In this document: positions 35,628 to 48,500 of the stretch, piece after piece
How positions within the stretch are numbered: the first letter of the stretch is position 1
Layout: each line of letters begins with the position of its first letter
From: Gossypium raimondii
Taxonomy: Eukaryota; Streptophyta; Magnoliopsida; Malvales; Malvaceae
DNA: 64,000 nt
Assembly (NCBI RefSeq): GCF_025698545.1
Contig: NC_068571.1
Span: 31,591,733 to 31,655,732 of the forward strand
Direction: 5' to 3'
Notes under the pieces: model-generated
Databases searched by the model: none
Seen by the model: the letters and a program-made list of their open reading frames with translations, nothing else
Told to the model about the DNA's origin: nothing
Translations under genes and position numbers: made by a program

Positions 35628-36625
35628 ATGGCTTCTTCTTTAGACCAGGAAACCAAAAAAGTGAGATTTAAAGAGAGAGATGGTGATGCGGATGTTGACA
35701 TGGTTGTGGATTTGGACTCGCAACCAAAGGTTTCATGGAAACAGATGTTAATTGGTATAGGGGTTTCGGAACAAGAAGAAGGATCTCGATCATCTGAAGT
35801 CGAATGTACTGAAGATTTTGAATTCCTAGAAGGCGATGTTCAAAAAAACTATTGTCAATGGTATTCCTAGAAGGTTATGTCGCCTTGTATAATCGAATCA
35901 GTAGTTTATGGCGCCCATCAAAACCATTCCATTTGATGGATATTGAGAATGGTCACTACCTGGCCAAACTTTAGTGTGTCGCCCTTTCGCAAGGACCTTG
36001 GATCATATATGGCCAATACCTCATTATTCAGCATTGGACAAAATCTTTTAATCCCAAGAAACCTTACCCGAGTATGGTGTTGGTGTGGATCAAGCTGTCG
36101 GGCCCCCCGAGATTTATGCATAAAAGAAGAATTTTGGAAACAGTTGGAGGGTTGGTGGATAAAGTGGTCAAATTTGACTTCAATAAAAATAGCAAAACCA
36201 GGGGTCGATTTGCGAGAATGGTCGTCTTCGTTGATCTTGACAAACCCTTGGTTTCTCAAGTGCTGGTAAATGGAGAACTACAACGGATTGAATATGAGGC
36301 TCTACCGACCATTTTCTTTTCGTGTGGAAAATATGGACATCTAAAAGAGTTGTGTCCATCGCCAGTGTCTGATAAAGGAAATGAGACCGGAAAAATAAGT
36401 GGTAATTTAGAGTTACCGAAATCGACGACTGAGGGTGAGGGGCCGACGTTCAGACCGTGGATGGTGGTGGAGCGAAAATCTCGACAACGACTGAAGGATC
36501 TGAGAAATCAGAGGGAGGGAGATACAGAAAATGAATTTTTGGGATCAAGATTTGCGGCATTGAAGGGATTAGAGAATTTGGAATTAAGGAATACGAAAGG
36601 GATGAGAGGATTTCGGTGGGTGTAA
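35628..36625 (+). pseudogene. L1-type LINE ORF1-like protein, degenerate
   Basis: It opens MASSLDQETKKVRFKERDGD and DMVVDLDSQPKVSWKQML, the typical start of plant L1 ORF1 (DUF4283-type). Frames then break near 35870. 36074-36625 gives VLVWIKLSGPPRFMHKR, GRFARMVVFVDLDKPLVSQV and a zinc knuckle FSCGKYGHLKELC whose first cysteine is replaced. A basic/acidic tail follows. In live LINEs ORF1 binds the element RNA. Several frameshifts make this copy non-functional. Confidence 0.72.
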
Positions 36626-39600
36626 GTGAAAAATTAAAAGATAATGGAAAAATAGCTACGCGAATTTCGGGGAAAAGCAAGGAAGGTTTTAAGAATGGTA
36701 TAGTTGGTAATTTGGGGGACTCAAATAATGATTTGGGTAATGGTTTTTTTTGAAGCGGGCTCCAGGCCTAAAGGGGATTTTTGGAAAATAAAGGAAATTA
36801 TAGGTCATAACAAGGTTGGAGGAGGCCCTGGTTCTCTCACAAATGGTGCAGATCGCAAGTCAAAATTTGGGGAGATTCGGTTTAAATGGGTCAACGAGTT
36901 TGGGCCGAAAACTCAAAAAGAAACGGATCTGGGCTTGAGGTCTGTTGGGTATTGCATGATGAGCTTCTGGATTCCATGAAAACTTTACCTGCTAATTCTT
37001 TCCCTAAACTTGATTAGAATGATGAGTTGTTCCTTAGAAAAAAAAGTTTTGAATGAAGAGATAAAGGCCGCCATATTTGACATGGCTCCATAAAAGTGCC
37101 TGGAAGTGATGGATATCACGCACTCTTTTTTCCAAGTCAATGGGAGCTAATTGGTGGTGTAATTTGTGATTGGGTAAAGAAAATTTTTGATGGGCAGGTC
37201 ATTGATAGGGAGCTTAATAATACTTTGCTTGTGTTTTTTCCTAAGGTTCATAACCCTGAAAGCTTTACTCAATTTTGTCCAATAAGTCTTTGTTCAGTTC
37301 TTTACAAATTGTTCATGAAGATTATTGCAAATAGATTTAAGGTGATCTTTCCCAGAATTATTGTACTAGAATAGGCTGGCTTTATTGTTGGAAGGAATAT
37401 CACTAACAACATCACGTTGGCTCAAGAAGTTATCCACTCAATGTGAAGCAAACACAAAAAAAATGCATGGCTATTAAGATTGATTTAGAGAAAACTTATG
37501 AAAGGGTTAGTTGGAAATTCATTGACGCCTCTCTCCAAGCGACTTCCATTCCAGATTTCCTCAATAATGTAATTATGTCTACCATCATAAGCTTTACTAT
37601 GCAGATCCTCTAGAATGTGGTGCCGACTCAAAAGTTTCAGTCTAGTAAGGGGCATCCGACAGGGATGTCCTCTGTCTCCTTATCCTTTTGTTCTCTGCAT
37701 GGAATGATTGAGTCAGAGTATTAATTCTTCTATAAACTGTGGTAGCTAGCCTCCTATTCGATTATCCAGGTCAGGCCCGTCACTTTTTCATTTTTTTTTG
37801 CTGACGATCTTTTTATCTTTGGAAAAGCAAATGAACACCAAGCCACATTGACCAAGGACGGATACCTTTTGTGTCTTTTCTGGGCACCGGGTGAATGCTC
37901 ACAAGAGGAATATTTTTTCCCAAAAGACTGGATGACGATTTGACAATGCACCTGTGTGACATGCTTGGGTTTCACATCTTTCATGAAAGGGTTACCAATA
38001 ACTTTCTGAAGTTCATGGTGGAAAACTTTAAATCTAGGTTACAAAGGTGGGATGTGAGGCAATTATCTCTAGTGGGCAAAGTTACCTTAGCTTAATCGAT
38101 CCTTCTTACAATACCTAGTTACTTCATGCAGTCCTTGAGAATACCGCAAGGTATATGTGACGAAATTGAGAGTATTGTTCATCAATTCATATGGGGCTCG
38201 ACTAGAGGGAACAAAAATATGAAACTTGTTAGTTGGAACTTGGTGTGTCAGCCAAAGACTTGTGGAGGGCTTGGGTTTCGACAGTTGAATCTGTCGAGTT
38301 TTGAGGCTTTGTGGGTTCGTGTGCGATGTGTAATATGGGATTACATGTCATTCCCCTTAGTATTGTTCGTATTAATTGTTCCTTTCTCTAGAGAGCTTTA
38401 TCTAAAGTTTGGCCTTTCCTTAGAGAAAACATTTACTGGTAAGTTGGAGATGGCAATTCCATTATGTGTTGGAGGGACAGTTGGATTCCGGAGATTGACC
38501 CAATAATTAACCTTATCCCAAAAAATGCTAACATTTCCACTGATTGTTGTTTAAGGGAGATGATTACATATGAAGAAACATGGAATCTAGAACTTTTTCG
38601 GGTTTGGCCTTCCAAAGATTTAACTAGACGAATTACTAGTATTCTTTCTCCAGATCCTACAGCAGGGTCTGGCAGAATTGCTTGGTTGGAAACCTCTTCA
38701 AGGTGTTTCTCTATTAAGAGTGCCTATCATAAGATTAAGGAGAGTTCATGGAATCCTAGGGAAGAAGCTTGGAATTTTCCATGGAAGGTTAAGGGACCAT
38801 AAAGGGTGCGAGTTTTTCTTGGCTGGCTCTTAAACTGTGATTGCTTACTCAAGTTGAACGGCTAAGGCGTGGTGTGGGTAGTGACGCAAGATGTCTAACT
38901 TGTGGCCATGAAGCAGAGGACGTATTACATGTTTTAAGGGATTGTGATATAGCAAAAAAAGTATGGAACCGAATAATCCCTCCCCATAAACTAACTTTTT
39001 TCTTTTTAGGTAATTTGTAGGATTGGATTGAGTCTAACTTGGAAAATCGACTCAACATAGTTTGGAGGAATGTCGATTGGTCATGTTTCTTTGGCCTAGT
39101 TGGTTGGCGGATATGGAAGAACAAGAATATTTGCACCTTTAATGGGGTCCCATGGAGTGTAAAATGGATTGTTAAAGTTTCGCACAATTGGGCTAATCAA
39201 TGCATTACAGCTTACAGGGGAGGCATTGCTGTGAGACATACCTCAAGAGCAAATATGGTGGAAACAAAAAGATGGATCTGCATAAGATCTGATGGAGTTG
39301 TTAAAACCAACATAGGTTGCGCTGTGGTAGGTGACGTATTGAGAAATCATAATGGAGTTTAGATACTTGGCTACAATAGCAATTGGGGAAATGTTTTGTT
39401 TTTGAAGCTGAATTGTGAGGCATACTCGATAGTATGGCACTGTGCAGACAAACAATATGGAAGTCATTGGGAATTTCAATGAATCCTTATCGAAAGGATC
39501 AAATTCTGCATTAATAAGGAAGTTTGGTCAATTGAATATGTTCCTAGAGATGAAAACATGGAAGCTGATAGTATCACCAAGCTGACTTTTGGTAGGGATG

Positions 39601-39650
39601 AGGGTTTATAGTTATATGAAACCTCTTCTTTGGTGTTTTACTAGTATTTT
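36626..39650 (+). pseudogene. L1-type LINE ORF2 (reverse transcriptase, zf-RVT, RNase H), endonuclease missing
   Basis: 36660-37090 holds ORF1-like tail and RT lead-in (KVLNEEIKAAIFDMAP). RT blocks follow: PGSDGYHALFFPSQW and ELNNTLLVFFPKVHNPESF (37096-37374), GFIVGRNITNNITLAQEV, motif A MAIKIDLEKTYERVSW (about 37464-37512), and the catalytic FADDLFIF near 37798-37820. 38126-38320 reads RIPQGICDEIESIVHQFIW. A zf-RVT block is at 38680-38990 (FSIKSAYHKIKE ... CLTCGHEAEDVLHVLRDC), and an RNase H-like remnant at 39280-39600. The AP-type endonuclease that should come between ORF1 and RT is absent. Stops and frameshifts are numerous. No poly(A) tail or target duplication could be fixed. Confidence 0.82.
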
Positions 39651-40319
39651 GTAATGTTCTACTTTATTTTCATAAAAAACCCATAATTGAGAATAATATC
39701 AAATCATTTTATTTTATTTTAAATATTAAAATTCCTATGTTATAATTTAGATTATCATCTTTCTAAAAAATAAATATTTATATTATTTTAATTTTTCAAT
39801 AATAAATTTTATAAAATGTTACAAATTTTGTACCTAATTTCAATAATTTAATATAATATTTTTATTTAATACACAAGTAATCTGTGATTTGCATGGAGAA
39901 AAAAACTAATTTTGAAATATGACAAAATTACTATATTATTGCTTGAAACTAAAAAATTATAAAAATCTAATGTAAGAAATTTCTTTAAAAATTATAATAA
40001 AATTTAAACCTATCGGACAAAACCTAGAAATGGAAAAACTGAGTGTTTGGAATCCAATAATTTATTCTAAACACCATGGACAATTTTACAATTTTTTTAA
40101 AAAGAAGTATTGTTGTCGAGAAAGCTTGCTTGAGCCAATGTTAACATTGCCATAATTAGTTATTAAAACTAAACTTTATGACAAAATGAATTCATATTGT
40201 ACATTGGTTTACAATTGTTTTAATTTGTTTCAAAAGTAATGTTGTAGCATTTAGTTGACATAATTTTTAAATAAAGTATAATATAAAAATTTAGTAAAGA
40301 TTGAGATAGATATTGTTTA
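39651..40319. other. AT-rich spacer
   Basis: Very AT-rich ('ttttattttaaatattaaaattcc', 'aatttaatataatattt'). No gene or clear transposon end seen. Confidence 0.35.
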
Positions 40320-40921
40320 TGCAGTGTGGATAAAAATTTTATCTTTGCAGAGCCTTATTTCGAGTTTATTAAACAATTTTCACAATACTCCCAATGTTTT
40401 AAGACTTAACTACCCAATAACACAAGGTAAATGTAGCTCACTAATGCAAAATTTTTTACACTCACTCTCGCAAAATATCCTCAGATGCAAGTGAATGAAA
40501 CTCTCCAATCAAAGATAAAATACTCAGTAAAAATGTCCCAAAATAGGTAGAATAAAGCTCTCACAACTAATGCCAAAGTATGTAAGTCAACATTCTTTAT
40601 ATATGCAATACAAGTGACATTTAAACTTGGATAACACTATCTTACCAACTTTTATTTAAACTTTGAATGATCAGCTGATAATCCTTATTTATAAACATGA
40701 CAAGCCTCTTGTAAATTCTCTCATTGGTTGGCCGCATAGCTCTTTCCCACAGATAAGAGAGTTGTTGTGAAATTCGAACTATAAAAATAGTCTCCTTCTT
40801 ATCAAGGACTTTGTGAAATTTATCTAGTTCCACTTTTATAATTAATCCTTATATTTACCATCCATTTTCAAATACAAAACTATTTAATACAAGTATACAA
40901 GTCAAAATTGTCAATCTAACA
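40320..40921 (-). repeat. Candidate copia-type LTR (about 0.6 kb)
   Basis: The plus strand starts TGCAGTGTGG and ends CAATCTAACA; on the minus strand it starts TGTTAGATTG, the usual copia-style terminus. A CATATATAAAG box (minus strand, near 40600) could be its TATA. The flanking 5-mers (GTTTA and GGCCA) do not match, so the call is tentative. It abuts the copia pol remnant that follows. Confidence 0.45.
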
Positions 40922-41241
40922 GGCCATGTATAATATGAACATCGAAAAGGTACATTGAATGGCCAAGAAGTTATTGTTTATCATAAAAGAGGTACATTGT
41001 AAAGGTAATTCAAATGTTTAATATTGATAAAGCTAAAATGGGGAGCAAGCCAATTGTTATGTAGTTCAAATTGAGTGTTAAATAAGACTGAAGAAAGTTC
41101 CTTATTCTTCAATCGTGGGTAGTTTGATGTATGTAATGGTATGCACGAGATTCAACTTTGCCTATTCTATTGGTACAATTGATTGGTTTGTTTCTAATCT
41201 AAGCAAAGAACATTGAAATGCGGTGAAGTGGATTATGATAT
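40922..41241 (+). pseudogene. Ty1/copia pol remnant, left piece (RT end)
   Basis: Broken frames give KCLILIKLKWGASQ (family FNMxxAKPVSTP), then FFNRGXFDVCNGM / VGSLMYVMVCTRFNFAYSIG and SKEHXNAVKWIM up to the target site GATAT at 41237-41241. The family form is VGSLMYAMVCTRPDIAxAVG ... KEHWxAVKWILRYLKGT. The reading continues directly at 47740 with YFQGTSNLKLCFDNEKLVLVG, which shows that the solo LTR between them inserted into this element. Confidence 0.72.
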
Positions 41242-41669
41242 TGTAACACCTCTTACTCAATCCGATCGCCAGATTTTAGCTACAGAGTGCTACAATTAAA
41301 GTCAAAATAGAACACATTCAATTCACATCGATTATTTTAAATAAACATGGAATTTCCTCATGATTACTTAATTAACATTCAATTTAAACATGAATAATAC
41401 AATCATAATAAATTCAATGCATATTCACCAAATATAATTTTGGTCGGGCCTTATACTATCTTATGCATACTCTAATATCAACCTAGAATTTAACTAGGAC
41501 TAATTTGCAACATTTCCAAAATTACAGATCAATTATATCATAAATAAATCCTTCAAATAATCGATCATGTCATAAACATTCAAATATTATGATATACAAT
41601 TAAATTTGAATCTTAATCGAGCTTACGAAAGCTCTTAAGTTGACTCAAACACAATAAGGATCAAATGGA

Positions 41670-44600
41670 AACATTTTCAAACTATAAGGGCACTCATGCA
41701 AAATAGGGGACACAAGACTGTGTGCTCGGGTGGTGTATCTCACTGAGATTATGTGGATCAAATTGTAAAATTTCATCAAAAGTTACATGACTATTTGGCT
41801 AGGCCCTTCATATCAAATTACCAACATGGGTCATTCATTTACCAAAAACACATTCACCATGTTACTAAATTGTACATTTGTATACATCTTGTCATAACAT
41901 CAAAATCATCTTCATCAATATACCAAACTTATAAACATTCAAGACAAGATAAGTACAAGCCCAACTCTATATACATGCCACATAATTTGGTCTAGAAACA
42001 ATTAAAAATCTTCCGAAACAAAAGTTGGATAGTGTGAGCTATTAATAAGCTATAAAAGTAACATGTTTTAATCTCATTCTTAATGCATTTTTGGATGATT
42101 TATTATGCAAATTAGTGAATTTGATGCTCCTAATCCTTTAAATTCATGTTTCTATACTTAGGAAAGCATTTGGGAGTGAAATGAGCAAAAAAATAGCCAA
42201 AATCAGACAAAAAGAGTTGTTTTCAGGATCCACATGAGCTGGGCATTTCCACACAAGCTAGCCACATGTCCATGTGCCAGCCCGTGTCGATTTCACACTC
42301 TGCTTCCCAAATATGCAAAAAAAACCCAATTTTTAGGCTTTCTGAGCATTCTAAAGACTATAAATACCGATTAGAAGAATAGAGAAGGAAGCCATTAGAG
42401 AAGGTCGAAGAAAACACTCGAAGAACACCATCGGAGCCAACTCGGAAGTGGATCTCCATCAAGATTGAAGATCTCCTTTTAATTTTTTTCGAAGTTTTAT
42501 TGAGTTTTTTCATGTCTTGTTGTTTTTCTGACTTTGAGATGTTTTCATTCAGGATTATGAACTAATCCCCTAGATACCTAAGGGAGATGAAACCTATGAG
42601 AATCTTATTATTTAATTTTTGTTTTACACGATAAATATTTGATTCTTGTTCTCAATTATGTATGCTTATTTCTTGTTTTAATATTTCGGGATATTAATTC
42701 ATGTTTAATTTGTTTAATTCAAAGTGGAGCAAAATCCATTGTTTAATAGTAGATCTAGCATAATTGAGTGGAGTTGCATACAATCCTAGAAATAGAACAA
42801 CATAAATCTACCAGATTAGAGTCAAATCTAATAGGGAATCCATAAATCGAGTTAATGCGACTATAGGGTTTTAATTAGAAAGAGATTTCAATTAATCAAC
42901 CTAGAATCAATTGTTCTTACTTTCAAAGAGATATTAACATAATTTAGGGATTTAATTTAGGATTTCTCTGAAGGAAGTAACAAGTGAATAAATCGTTTAA
43001 TTCGATTCATAATAATAGGTAAAGTCTAGATTGATTCTTTCACGGTATTGTCTATCTCATTGGTTATCTTTGATTATTTTCCTATTTCACTCTCTATTGC
43101 ATTCTTAGTTAAATTAGTTTAGTAATTTTAGATTAGAACACAATCACTCCAATTTGTTGGCTAAATAATAAGAAGACGATAATTACTAGTACTTTTAGTC
43201 CTCGTGGATACGATATTCTCTACTCACCATAGCTATACTATTGTTCGATAGGTGCGCTTGCCTTAGTTGTATTTATAGTTAGTTTAGTGACCATCGCCTA
43301 TTGAGTGATCTCGATCCGCCAAATTCGCAAACGTCAACTACGGGACAAAAACGAGCAAAGTAAGCATTTCAAATTCTTAGTAAGTTCATAGGATTTAAAA
43401 TAGTAAACTTACCACAATTCATAATTAAACATATTGAAATAATTAATTAAACTCAACTACTTGTTACAACGCTTCACATTATCAAGGTGAGTTCATCAAT
43501 TATTCCAATCATGTATCAATCCAACATTTACTTGTTATGTCGATCTAGTATCGCATAAACGAGTCGTAAAAAAACTATTAATATGATTCCATTCGCATAA
43601 TGTACACATCCATTCGAACACGTGTTATCATTAACCCGATAACATTTTCAAACTATAAGGGCACTCATGCAAAATAGGGACACAAGACTGTGTGCTCGGT
43701 GGTGTATCTCATCGAGATTATGTGGATCAAATTGTAAAATTTCATCAAAAGTTACATGACTATTTGGCTAGGCCCTTCATATCAAATTACCAACATGGGT
43801 CATTCATTTACCAAAACACATTCACCATGTTACTAAATTGTACATTTGTATACATCTTGTCATAACATCAAAATCATCTTCATCAATATACCAAACTTAT
43901 AAACATTCAAGACAAGATAAGTACAAGCCCAACTCTATATACATGCCACATAATTTGGTCTAGAAACAATTAAAAATCTTCCGAAACAAAAGTTGGATAG
44001 TGTGAGCTATTAATAAGCTATAAAAGTAACATGTTTTAATCTCATTCTTAATGCATTTTTGGATGATTTATTATGCAAATTAGTGAATTTGATGCTCCTA
44101 ATCCTTTAAATTCATGTTTCTATACTTAGGAAAGCATTTGGGAGTGAAATGAGCAAAAAAATAGCCAAAATCAGACAAAAAGAGTTGTTTTCAGGATCCA
44201 CATGAGCTGGGCATTTCCACACAAGCTAGCCACATGTCCATGTGCCAGCCCGTGTCGATTTCACACTCTGCTTCCCAAATATGCAAAAAAAACCCAATTT
44301 TTAGGCTTTCTGAGCATTCTAAAGACTATAAATACCGATTAGAAGAATAGAGAAGGAAGCCATTAGAGAAGGTCAAGAAAACACTCAAGAACACCATCGA
44401 GCTAACTCTAAGTGGATCTCCATCAAGATTGAAGATCTCCTTTTAATTTTTTCAAGTTTTATTGAGTTTTTCATGTCTTGTTGTTTTTCGACTTTGAGAT
44501 GTTTTCATTCGGATTATGAACTAATCCCTAGATACCTAAGGAGATGAAACCTATGAGAATCTTATTATTTAATTTTTGTTTTACACGATAAATATTTGAT

Positions 44601-45604
44601 TCTTGTTCTCAATTATGTATGCTTATTTCTTGTTTTAATATTTCGGGATATTAATTCATGTTTAATTTGTTTAATTCAAAGGAGCAAAATCCATTGTTTA
44701 ATAGTAGATCTAGCATAATTGAGTGGAGTTGCATACAATCCTAGAAATAGAACAACATAAATCTACCAGATTAGAGTCAAATCTAATAGGGGAATCCATA
44801 AATCGAGTTAATGCGACTATAGGGGTTTTAATTAGAAAGAGATTTCAATTAATCAACCTAGAATCAATTGTTCTTACTTTCGAAAGAGATATTAACATAA
44901 TTTAGGGATTTAATTTAGGGATTTCTACGAAGGAAGTAACAAGTGAATAAATCGTTTAATTCCGATTCATAATAATAGGTAAAGTCTAGATTGATTCTTT
45001 CCTGGGTATTGTCTATCTCATTGGTTATCTTTGATTATTTTCCTATTTCACTCTCTATTGCATTCTTAGTTAAATTAGTTTAGTAATTTTAGATTAGAAC
45101 ACAATCACTCCAATTTGTTGGCTAAATAATAAGAAGACGATAATTACTAGTACTTTTAGTCCTCGTGGATACGATATTCTCTACTCACCATAGCTATACT
45201 ATTGTTCGATAGGTGCGCTTGCCTTAGTTGTATTTATAGTTAGTTTAGTGACCATCAGCTATTGAGTGATCTGATCCGCCAAATTCCGCAAACGTCAACT
45301 ACAGGACAAAAAACGAGCAAAGTAAGCATTTCAAATTCTTAGTAAGTTCATAGGATTTAAAATAGTAAACTTACCACAATTCATAATTAAACATATTGAA
45401 ATAATTAATTAAACTCAACTACTTGTTACAACGTTTCACATTATCAAGGTGAGTTCATCAATTATTCCAATCATGTATCAATCCAACATTTACTTGTTAT
45501 GTCGATCTAGTATCGTACAACGGAGTCGTAAAAAAAACTATTAATATGATTCCATTCGCATAATGTACACATCCATTCAGAACACGTGTTATCATTAACC
45601 CGAT
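41670..45604. repeat. 2-kb direct tandem duplication (41670-43640 and 43641-45604)
   Basis: Both units run from AACATTTTCAAACTATAAGG to ATCATTAACCCGAT and abut exactly. They are almost identical. Most differences are short indels in G or C runs or near CG/AG, for example CGGGTGGTG/CGGTGGTG, TCCCCTAG/TCCCTAG, ATTCAGGATT/ATTCGGATT and CTCGGAAGTGG/CTCTAAGTGG. That pattern is typical of long-read consensus error, so a false duplication is possible. A recent real duplication is the alternative. Confidence 0.92.
42062..43356 (+). mobile_element. 1.3-kb insertion inside LTR B (repeated in the second unit)
   Basis: The segment interrupts the LTR sequence 'ataaaagtaagcattt' and is bounded by AAAGTAA on both sides (42055-42061, 43357-43363). 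It starts CATGTTTTAATCTCATTC. It contains 'cacatgtccatgtgccagcccgtgtcg' and ends with the 'gtggatacgatattctctactcacc...ggtgcgcttgccttag' block. That last block is typical of the 3' end of Athila/Tat-type LTRs or their leaders in plants. It is probably a solo LTR of another family. The second copy is at about 44037-45318. Confidence 0.5.
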
Positions 45605-45799
45605 ATAGCATTTCACGGTAATAAGGTAAATCTTTCCCTTTTTCTATTAATCAATAGCCTGATGAATATTAGTAATTCAATTCGGATACCTAGGTAATTA
45701 CACTTCACCAAGGAACGCCTCAATGCTGAACAAAGACACCACAAATGCAAAAAAGGCATCGAAATGCTTACGGAGGCACTAAAGAGAAATCAAGGGAAC

Positions 45800-46115
45800 A
45801 AAGTGCAATCAGTGACACTAAAGTACAATCAGGGGCACAAAAGTGCAATCAGGGAACCGTAATGCAATAAGGGACAACGTAGTGCAAATAGAAGCATGCA
45901 TATGCTATTAGGAGCACTGTAGGGCTAACAAGAGTACGAAAGTACTATCAGGAGCACCATAGTGCTAACAGGAGTAGGAAAGTACTGTTAGGAGCACCGT
46001 AGTGTTATCAGGAGTCGAAAAGTAATGCTAGGAGCACCGTAGTGCTATCAAGGGTATGAAAGTACTTTTAGGAACACCGTAATGCTATCAGGAGTACAAA
46101 AGTACTGTCAAGAGC
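45800..46115. repeat. Minisatellite in LTR B, GGAGCACCGTAGTGCTATCA type
   Basis: Alternating units of about 21 bp, 'ggagcaccgtagtgctatca' and 'ggagtacgaaagtactgtta', form a roughly 42-bp period repeated about six times. Both half-units hold inverted arms (GCAC..GTGC, GTAC..GTAC). It parallels the dyad minisatellites in the Tekay-type LTRs, though the sequence is unrelated. Confidence 0.8.
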
Positions 46116-47734
46116 ACCTATTCAAGATTCAGTACATTCATGTTATCACAACACTTCCAATAACTAAAGCATGTATAAAATTCATCTCAATATCATCCAA
46201 TACTCTACACAGAGTTTAATTATCCTATACACATATAAATATCTTTCATTTAAGTCCTCTATCTCAATAATTAGTCAAATTCACACCAATATGATTCGAT
46301 TAGTCATAACCAACTATCAATTCATATATCAACATTTCTTACAAATTAATCTATTCGTATAAAAATTTACATCCTTTCGATGTAACGCATCTTCCCATAT
46401 TTATCCTACATTTCAAATTTTATCGAATTAATCCATTTGGTACGGAGACAATATATATATACCTAACAATTCGATCTAAAAAGCAAATCGAATATTAAAA
46501 CTATATTATGAATTTAAAAAGTAAGTTTCATATGAACTTACGACAAAAAAAAGCAACAAATAAAGCGTCAAAGACTATTAAATATTTTTCCTTTTCCACG
46601 TATATCCTCGATTGTTGAAAATCTCGATCTAAAGCATAATTTAATTCAATTATCAATTACAACCCTCATTTAACAACATACTAAAGTTATATGACGGTTT
46701 AATTTCATCTATCGAATAATCCTCAAGTTTTGCATTTTATTCAATTTATTCCTAAAATCGAAATATCTTTCAAATTCAAGCTTTATTTTACAATCCAATT
46801 TCAATTCCATCCCTATATAGCCCTCTAAATACATAAATTTCATATCAAACTTTACATTATTACATTTTAGTCCCTATACTCAAAACTAACCAAAAATTAC
46901 TTTACAAATTAGTCATTGAACACATATAAGCTTATAATCAAGCTATTAAACATCATAAGCTTCCAATTTCATCAATGAAAACTTTTAAAATCTTTAACAG
47001 TTTTGAAGACGGAGGTACAAATTAATTGGACCTAGTTGTAACAATCTCAAAAATATAAAATTTACGAAAAACGGATGCTTGGGAGACTTGCATGCAAGAG
47101 AATAGTAAGCTTCAATGGAACAACAATGGCTTCCCCTCCTTTTTGTTTGAAAATTCGGTGAAGGTGAAGAACATAAAGATGATGCTAGTTTTAAGTTTCT
47201 TTTAACTTTTATTATTTTTAGTATAAAACTAAATTAACATTATACTTACCATAATTTACAAACCAACCATTTACCTACCGTCCATCAAACTCTAAAAGTG
47301 GATAATTGACACTTAAATACTTCCTATTTAACCATTTTTAGCCCTTTTTAACTAATAACAACCAATACTAATTAACTTTAGTAGTTTTTTATGATTTAAT
47401 CCTTTTTTCTTAATTAACTATCAAATCATCAAATTTTCTGGACCAAACTTCAATCCAATTATACCAGAACTCCATAAATATCTTATAAAAATATTTACGA
47501 GGCCGGTTTATGAAAGCGAGGTCCCGATACTATATTTTCCAAAATCACTAACTTTTGGTACAAACCACTTATGCTTTGACTAATTGGCCAATTAATAAAG
47601 CCTTTCAAATCAAAATTCACAATAACACTATATTTAACTCATAAATATTTAATAATAATATTTACGAACTCAGTAGTCAAAATTGTGGTCCCGAAACCAC
47701 TGTTTCCGACACCACAAAAAAACGGGTTGCTATA

Positions 47735-48500
47735 GATATATTTCCAAGGCACATCCAACTTGAAACTTTGTTTCGACAATGAGAAACTTGTTCTAGTTGG
47801 TTATATATATTCATATATGGTAGAAGATTAAGGTTTTCAAAACTTGATTGATGGTCGAACTAGTTAGGCTATCAGTTTTCGGTCAAATTAGTTTAATCGG
47901 TTTGTCCAGTTCAATTGAATAAATTATTAAAAAATAATATTAAAAATAGAGAAAAACCAGTTTAACTGGTCTGACCTATCAATTTAACTAGTTCGATTGA
48001 TTGGTTCAATTGGCTTATCGGTCAGCTGGTCTAACCCCTTATTCTAGACCAGGGCCCTAACCGATTCATGGCTTGATCGACTGGTCCAGTCTAATTTTGA
48101 AAATAGTGTCGAAGACATTGACTCGAGAAAATCTACTTTGGGTTACCTCATCACTTTTCCAAGGAGAGCTGTAGCATGACAATTTAGATTACATAAATGT
48201 GTTGCTTTGTCCACTACCAATCACAGCGTGAAAGAAGTTGCTTTAGATGGAGAAATTTATGTAGGAACTCGACTTTACTCAAGATAAGTATATCTTACTT
48301 TGTGATATTCAAAGTGCTATTCATCTTGGTAAGAATTTGACTTTCTATGTTCAATTTAAACATATTAATATGAAATATCATAGGATACAAGAAACTAAAT
48401 TTTTAAAATTTGTTATGATAATGGTTGAGATATATCTACCAAAAACTTATTATTTAAGAAAGTCTGAAATTGTTTCTTAATCATCGGTTTGTCTAACACG
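47735..48500 (+). pseudogene. Ty1/copia pol remnant, right piece (RNase H)
   Basis: After the LTR B target site the frame resumes YFQGTSNLKLCFDNEKLVLVGY. A 'ggttcgattg...cggtttgtcc...ctggtccag' AT/GT-rich insertion (about 47840-48100) interrupts it. It continues as STLGYLITFPRRAVAWQFRL, HKCVALSTTNHSVKEVALDG, CDIQSAIHLGKNLTFYVQF and KHINMKYHRIQE. This is the RNase H domain of a Tork-like copia element, with decay. Confidence 0.74.

Larger units (their letters stand above)
41242..47734 (+). mobile_element. Solo LTR 'B' with exact target duplication and internal duplication
   Basis: It starts TGTAACACCTCTTAC and ends AACGGGTTGCTATA. GATAT flanks both sides (41237-41241, 47735-47739). Subtracting a 2-kb tandem duplication and a 1.3-kb insertion leaves about 3.2 kb, the same as solo LTR C after its own insertion is removed. 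Their ends also match: 'attgtggtcccgaaaccactgtttccg' here appears inverted at 55050-55080. B interrupts the copia pol. Confidence 0.85.

Noticed and set aside
41753..41995. 80-codon frame in solo LTR B
   Set aside because: It lies within duplicated LTR sequence. The second unit has indels that break it, and there are no recognisable motifs.
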